Assembly (NCBI GenBank): GCA_027451345.1
Contig: DAIDJO010000059.1
Coordinates: 1-60,526 of the forward strand
Reading direction: 5' to 3'
DNA length: 60,526 bases
Source: Solirubrobacterales bacterium
GTDB taxonomy: Bacteria; Actinomycetota; Thermoleophilia; Solirubrobacterales; Solirubrobacteraceae
Part shown: positions 56,543 to 60,526 of the stretch, in pieces
How positions within the stretch are numbered: the first letter of the stretch is position 1
How the letters are laid out: every line of letters begins with the position of its first letter
Translations under genes and position numbers: made by a program
Notes under the pieces: model-generated
What the model was told of the DNA's origin: nothing
Database searches by the model: none
Seen by the model: the letters and a program-made list of their open reading frames with translations, nothing else

Positions 56543-57592
56543 ATGACGACTTTCCCTGAAGAGACCAGAAGCATGCCTGAGTACGGGCGCTTCGCGATCG
56601 GGTTCGACCAGCGCGACCGCGCGCGGCTGCACGCGCTGATCGACGAGGTGCTCGACTCGAACCGGTGGTCGGAGGGCGACATGACGGCTCGCTTCGAGCA
56701 CGCCTGGGAGGCGTGGAACGGGCTCCCCGCGGTGGCGACGTCGAGCTGGTCGGGAGCGGCGCTCGCCGCGCTGCACTTCGTCGGCGTCGCGGGTGAGACC
56801 GTGCTCTGCCCGTCCAACACGTTCATGGCGACCCCGCTGGCCGCGATTCGGGCCGGCGCCGAGGTCCAGTTCGTCGACTGCAACCGCGAGGACCTCTGCA
56901 TGTCGTTCGCCGACTTCGAACGCAGGGCGCACGAGCATCGGCCCCGGGCCGCGTTCCTGGTTCACATCGGCGGACACATCGCGTTCGACTCCGAGCGGAT
57001 CGCGGCGTACTGCGCCGAGCACGGGATCTTCCTGATCGAGGACTGCGCACACGCGCACGGCGCCTCCTGGCACGGGCGTCGGCCCGGCACCTATGGGGAC
57101 GCGGGTGTGTACTCGATGTATGCGACCAAGACGGTCTCCACCGGCGAGGGCGGGGTCCTCGTGTCGGGGCGCCCCGAGGTGCTCGAGTTCGCTCGCGGCT
57201 TCCGGAACTACGGCAAGCCGACCCACGACGTCCAGGGCCTGAACTTCCGGATGAGCGAGTTCACAGCCGCCCTCGGCCTGATCCAGGTCGAGCGCCTGCC
57301 GGAGATCGTCGCCTGGAAGAACGAGGTGGCGTCGGCGTTCCTGGACCCGCAGTTCGCCGGCTCCCGGCTCGAGCTCCCGGAGGGCATGGTCTCCGGCCGG
57401 TACAAGTACATCGTGTTCGATTGGCTGGAGCGTTCGACCGGCCGCGTCTACGAAGAGCCGTGCCATCGCATCCTCGGTCACCCGGTCGACCTGCCCAACA
57501 CCGACTGGGTCGCCCGCCACCACTCCTGCCCCCCGCTCTACTACCGGCCGCTGGACGCGCGGGACGAGTTCGGCTCGGAGGACGCGGCATGA
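56543..57592 (+). CDS. DegT/DnrJ/EryC1/StrS-family PLP aminotransferase
   Basis: A 349-residue sugar aminotransferase-like enzyme. The PLP lysine is Lys196 in SMYATKTVSTGEGG, and Asp167 in IEDCAHAHGAS contacts the pyridine nitrogen. The N-terminal CPSNTFMATPLAAIRAGAEVQFVDCN is the typical substrate/PLP loop. RNYGKPTHDVQGLNFRMSEFTAALGLIQ is the family C-terminal landmark. It should transfer an amino group to a keto sugar nucleotide. The stop overlaps the start of the downstream fusion gene as ATGA, so the pair is translationally coupled and probably acts in one pathway. The C-terminus is shorter than in most relatives. Confidence 0.9.
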   Translation: MTTFPEETRSMPEYGRFAIGFDQRDRARLHALIDEVLDSNRWSEGDMTARFEHAWEAWNGLPAVATSSWSGAALAALHFVGVAGETVLCPSNTFMATPLAAIRAGAEVQFVDCNREDLCMSFADFERRAHEHRPRAAFLVHIGGHIAFDSERIAAYCAEHGIFLIEDCAHAHGASWHGRRPGTYGDAGVYSMYATKTVSTGEGGVLVSGRPEVLEFARGFRNYGKPTHDVQGLNFRMSEFTAALGLIQVERLPEIVAWKNEVASAFLDPQFAGSRLELPEGMVSGRYKYIVFDWLERSTGRVYEEPCHRILGHPVDLPNTDWVARHHSCPPLYYRPLDARDEFGSEDAA

Positions 57593-60444
57593 GAGTGCTC
57601 GTGACCGGCGGCGCGGGCTTCATCGGCTCCCATGTCGTCGACCGGCTGCGCGAGCACGGCCACGAGCCCGTGATCTTCGACCTGCGCCCATCGCCATGGC
57701 CCGAGCATGCCGGGGTCGACACGGTGATCGGCCAGGTGACCGACGCGGACGCCGTCGCCGCGGCGCTCGCGGGGTGCGACGCCGTGGCTCATCTCGCCGC
57801 GGTGGCCGACGTCAATGACGTCCAGGCCGAGCCGCACGACGCCGAGCGGGTCAACGCTCGAGGGACCGCGGCGGTGCTCGAGGGCGCGCGGCGGGCCGGC
57901 GTCCGGCGGGTCGTCTACGCCTCGACGATCTGGGTGTACAGCGACACCGAGGAGACGACCGTCTCGGAGACGACGCTGCTGCCGCCGCCCGCGCACCTCT
58001 ACACCGCCACGAAGCTCGCCGGCGAGCTCTACTGCAAGTCCTACCAGGAGCTCTACGGCATCAACTGCACGATCCTGCGCTTCGGGATCCCCTACGGGCC
58101 CCGCGCACGCGAGGCGGCGGTCATTCCCGCGTTCGTCAGCCGGGCCCTGGCGGGTGAGCCGATCACGCTGAGCGGCGACGGGCTGCAGTCGCGCCGCTTC
58201 GTCTACGTGGAGGACCTGGCCGAGGGCGTCGTGGCCGGGCTCGGCGACATCGCCGAGAACCGCGTGTACAACCTCTCCAGCGACGAGGACGTGACGATCA
58301 GGGAGATCGCCGAGCTCGTGCGGGAGATCGTCGGCGACACGGAGATCGTCTTCGGGCCCGCCCGCCCCGGCGACCTCGGCTCGAAGATCGTCCTGTCGGA
58401 CCGGGCACGCGAGGAACTCGGCTGGTCGGCCGCGACCCCGATCCGGGAGGGCATCCGCCGCTACGTCGCCTGGCGGCGCGAGCAGGCGGCCAGAGCCGGC
58501 GACCCCTCGACCGCCGCCGCGCCTGCCGGTCCCGGCGGACCTGCCGGCCCTGGGGGAGCCCTCGAGCCGGCGGCCCGGACCGCGCCCGACCCGGTGCGCG
58601 GAGGCAGCCTCGACCCGCTGTCGGCCCGGGGCGACGCCGATGAGCCCGAGGCCTGCCCGCGCAAGGTGCTGATCATCTCCGCGGACATCGGGGCGGGGCA
58701 CGACCTTCCGGCGCGCTCGATCGCCCGCGAGTTCAAGCGCGAGGATCCCGACGTGTTCGTGGCGGTCGTCAACGGCCTGCCGGCGATGGGCCCGGTGGCC
58801 ACCGCGGTGCTGCGCGAGAACTCGGCCTTCATGTTCCGCTGGGTCCCCTGGCTCTTCGATCTCCAGTACCGGCTGTTCATGGACGTTCCGCCGACGCGGT
58901 GGCTGGCGTCGAAGCTGCTCGTCGGCGCCGGCCGCCGCGGGCTGATGCGGCTGATCCGCGCCCACAACCCCGACCTGATCGTCTCCACCTACCCGGGAAC
59001 CACCCAGGTGCTCGGCGAGATGCGCCGCACCGGTCGGCTGAGGATCCCCGTGTACTCCTCGATCACCGACATCGCCGGTCTGCGCTACTGGGCGCATCCC
59101 GGGATCGATCTGCACATGGTCTCCCACCCGGAGTCGATCGAGGAGGTGGAGCGGATCGCCGGCCCCGGCAGCGTGCGGTGGTCGCGCCCGCCGACCTCCG
59201 ACGCCGTGCTCATGCCCCGGGGGCGTGAGGAGGCGAGGACGACGCTCGGGCTGCCCCAGGATCGGCCGGTGATCGCCGTGTCCGGGGGCGGCTGGGGGGT
59301 CGGTGACGTCGCCGGCGCCGTCGAGGTCGCGCTCGCCGTGGCGCAGGACGCCGAGGTGCTCTGCCTCTGCGGGCGCAATCAGCAGCTGCGCGAACGGGTC
59401 AGCGAGCGCTTCGCGGGCGACCCGCGCGTGCGGGTGCTCGGCTTCACCAACCGCATGGGGGAGATCCTCGCCGCCGCCAACCTCCTGGTCCACTCGAGCG
59501 TTGGGCTCACCGTGCTGGAGGCGATCATCCGCGGGTGTCCGGTGATCTCCTACGGCTTCGGCTACGGGCACGTGCGCGTCTCCAACCAGGCGCTCGAGCG
59601 CTTCGGGCTGGCCCAGGTGGCGAGCACGATCGACGAGCTCGGACCGGCCATCGAGCGTGCCCTGGCCGAGCGAGCCGAACCGAACATGGCGTTCGCCCAG
59701 CGCCCGACGAGCGCCGCCATGATCCTGAACAGCACCCGGCGCGTGGCGCCGCTGCCGGCCTGGCGCGTGCGCACCGTGCGCGCCGGTACCCGGGTGGTCG
59801 CCTCCGCCGGGGTGGTGCTCACCGCCTTCCTGTCGAGCGTCGCCTACGGGCTCGTCTCCTCGTTGGGCGGCGCCAGCCCGGTGACGACGGTGGCGACCCT
59901 GAAGCCGGACGTCGGCGTCATCGTCGACGCGAGCGCCCAGGCGGCGCCCGTGCTGGCCCGGGAGCTCCACCGTCGCAACATCCACGTCACCTTCGCGCTG
60001 ACGAGCTCGTCCACGTCCTCCGCGGACCAGCTGATCGACTACGGCGACGACACGCTGCCCCGGCTCACCGACAGCGGCCTGCTCGGCTGGGTGAAGACGA
60101 GAGGGGAGCTGCGCCGGCTCGAGCGCGAGCTCGCGCTCGGTGAGCTGCAGCACCGGTTCCGCTGGGGCCACCACTTCCTCTACACCTCGAACGGCCCGAG
60201 CCTGATGCAGGTGCTGCTCGGCAAGGGTGCCGGTGGGACCTTCGTCGAGGGCAGGGTGAAGCTGAGCCGGCTCGGTCAGCTCCCCCGAACCCTGCACAAG
60301 GGCTGGATCATCGAGGTCAAGATCAAGAATCCGGCGGCCGCGCGCCAGGAGGTCATCAGGCTCGCGCACGAGCTCCACCGCGACCATCTCGACGCGGTGC
60401 CGCTCTCGCCGCTGATCAAGAACTCCCCCTCGAACCTGGTCTAG
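57589..60444 (+). CDS. Three-part fusion: NAD-dependent sugar epimerase + GT28/MGDG-synthase-like glycosyltransferase + membrane-linked C-terminal domain
   Basis: A single 951-residue frame. Residues 1-300 are an extended SDR epimerase/dehydratase: GGAGFIG (7-13), a YASTIWVY strand holding the catalytic Ser/Thr, YTATK (138-142) and RRFVYVEDLAEG. Residues 301-355 are a Pro/Gly/Ala linker. Residues 358-700 are a GT-B glycosyltransferase like MGDG synthase/MurG: ISADIGAGHDLPARSIAREF, SSITDIAGLRYW, VSGGGWGVGDVAGAVEVAL, and the donor-site stretch HSSVGLTVLEAIIRGCPVISYG. Residues about 733-760 form one membrane helix. The last 190 (DVGVIVDASAQAAPVLARELHRRNIHVTF...) recall a degenerate polysaccharide-deacetylase barrel lacking the TFDDGP motif. 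The protein could make an unusual NDP-sugar and attach it to a membrane lipid. Start overlaps the aminotransferase stop. Confidence 0.85.
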   Translation: MRVLVTGGAGFIGSHVVDRLREHGHEPVIFDLRPSPWPEHAGVDTVIGQVTDADAVAAALAGCDAVAHLAAVADVNDVQAEPHDAERVNARGTAAVLEGARRAGVRRVVYASTIWVYSDTEETTVSETTLLPPPAHLYTATKLAGELYCKSYQELYGINCTILRFGIPYGPRAREAAVIPAFVSRALAGEPITLSGDGLQSRRFVYVEDLAEGVVAGLGDIAENRVYNLSSDEDVTIREIAELVREIVGDTEIVFGPARPGDLGSKIVLSDRAREELGWSAATPIREGIRRYVAWRREQAARAGDPSTAAAPAGPGGPAGPGGALEPAARTAPDPVRGGSLDPLSARGDADEPEACPRKVLIISADIGAGHDLPARSIAREFKREDPDVFVAVVNGLPAMGPVATAVLRENSAFMFRWVPWLFDLQYRLFMDVPPTRWLASKLLVGAGRRGLMRLIRAHNPDLIVSTYPGTTQVLGEMRRTGRLRIPVYSSITDIAGLRYWAHPGIDLHMVSHPESIEEVERIAGPGSVRWSRPPTSDAVLMPRGREEARTTLGLPQDRPVIAVSGGGWGVGDVAGAVEVALAVAQDAEVLCLCGRNQQLRERVSERFAGDPRVRVLGFTNRMGEILAAANLLVHSSVGLTVLEAIIRGCPVISYGFGYGHVRVSNQALERFGLAQVASTIDELGPAIERALAERAEPNMAFAQRPTSAAMILNSTRRVAPLPAWRVRTVRAGTRVVASAGVVLTAFLSSVAYGLVSSLGGASPVTTVATLKPDVGVIVDASAQAAPVLARELHRRNIHVTFALTSSSTSSADQLIDYGDDTLPRLTDSGLLGWVKTRGELRRLERELALGELQHRFRWGHHFLYTSNGPSLMQVLLGKGAGGTFVEGRVKLSRLGQLPRTLHKGWIIEVKIKNPAAARQEVIRLAHELHRDHLDAVPLSPLIKNSPSNLV

Positions 60445-60526
60445 CCGTGCTCCCGGGCCACCGGCCCGCTGGAGATTTGCGCGCGCTTGCGACTTGTGGA
60501 CTCGGTCGAAGACGTCCTGAGTGGAG
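60445..60526. other. Sequence after the fusion gene to the window end
   Basis: 82 bases of non-coding sequence with a short GGGCC-ACC-GGCCC hairpin (about 60456-60468) soon after the stop that may end transcription. Nothing else is recognisable before the window edge. Confidence 0.35.

Noticed and set aside
57541-60387. A 948-codon minus-strand frame opposite the epimerase-glycosyltransferase fusion
   Set aside because: Composition is typical of antisense high-GC DNA (Arg, Gly, Asp, Val, no motifs), while the plus strand carries conserved catalytic motifs along its length.

Overview
This is a 60.5 kb piece of a high-GC Gram-positive chromosome. GC-rich third codon positions, GTG/TTG starts, strong GGAGG ribosome sites, a RamB-type acetate regulator, fused isobutyryl-CoA mutase, single-chain pyruvate carboxylase and a secreted FecR-like module that I associate with Thermoleophilia together suggest an actinobacterium, most likely of the Solirubrobacterales (Solirubrobacter/Conexibacter/Patulibacter type). 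The assignment is inference; no rRNA or full tRNA gene is present.

Left part (1-13.7 kb) looks like an edge of plastic DNA. It opens with the last codons of a gene and a sequence resembling the right end of an insertion sequence, then a GNAT acetyltransferase and a stretch ending in a tRNA-3'-end-like sequence. Next is a complete glyoxylate-shunt locus (aceB-aceA, minus strand) divergent from a ramB-like regulator, then a TRIC-type channel and an M20 amidohydrolase. After that come a multiply frameshifted aldehyde dehydrogenase pseudogene, an intact L-2-hydroxyglutarate oxidase, and a phenol-hydroxylase-type monooxygenase that has lost its FAD-binding N-terminus, followed by a MarR regulator.

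Middle part (13.8-38.7 kb) is mostly intact metabolism: pdxH, a secreted GH79-like glycosidase, a GntR/kelch pair, succinate-semialdehyde-type dehydrogenase, a two-subunit CoA-transferase, pyruvate carboxylase interrupted by an in-frame TAG, a soluble chemoreceptor with a duplicated N-terminal module, a class III-like alcohol dehydrogenase, an MFS exporter, 3-hydroxybutyryl-CoA dehydrogenase divergent from the fused isobutyryl-CoA mutase, a carotenoid-desaturase-like flavoprotein and an amidase. Glyoxylate shunt, pyruvate carboxylase, CoA-transferase, hydroxyacyl-CoA dehydrogenase and mutase together suggest growth on acetate, short-chain and branched acyl-CoAs.

Right part (38.7-60.5 kb) mixes housekeeping and envelope genes: a MetE-like protein, a frameshifted beta-propeller, a siderophore-interacting protein, a membrane glycosyltransferase-like protein, an ABC-F ATPase, a CHASE2 adenylate cyclase overlapping a DUF3307 gene, a YihY protein, a secreted multi-module protein, greA, an SDR, an S4 RNA-binding protein, an EamA transporter and recD2. 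The window ends with a probable glycoconjugate operon: polysaccharide deacetylase, DegT aminotransferase, and a 951-residue protein fusing a sugar-nucleotide epimerase, a GT28/MGDG-synthase-like glycosyltransferase and a membrane-linked third domain. This fusion is the most unusual gene in the window; the amber codon in pyruvate carboxylase is the most surprising single base.
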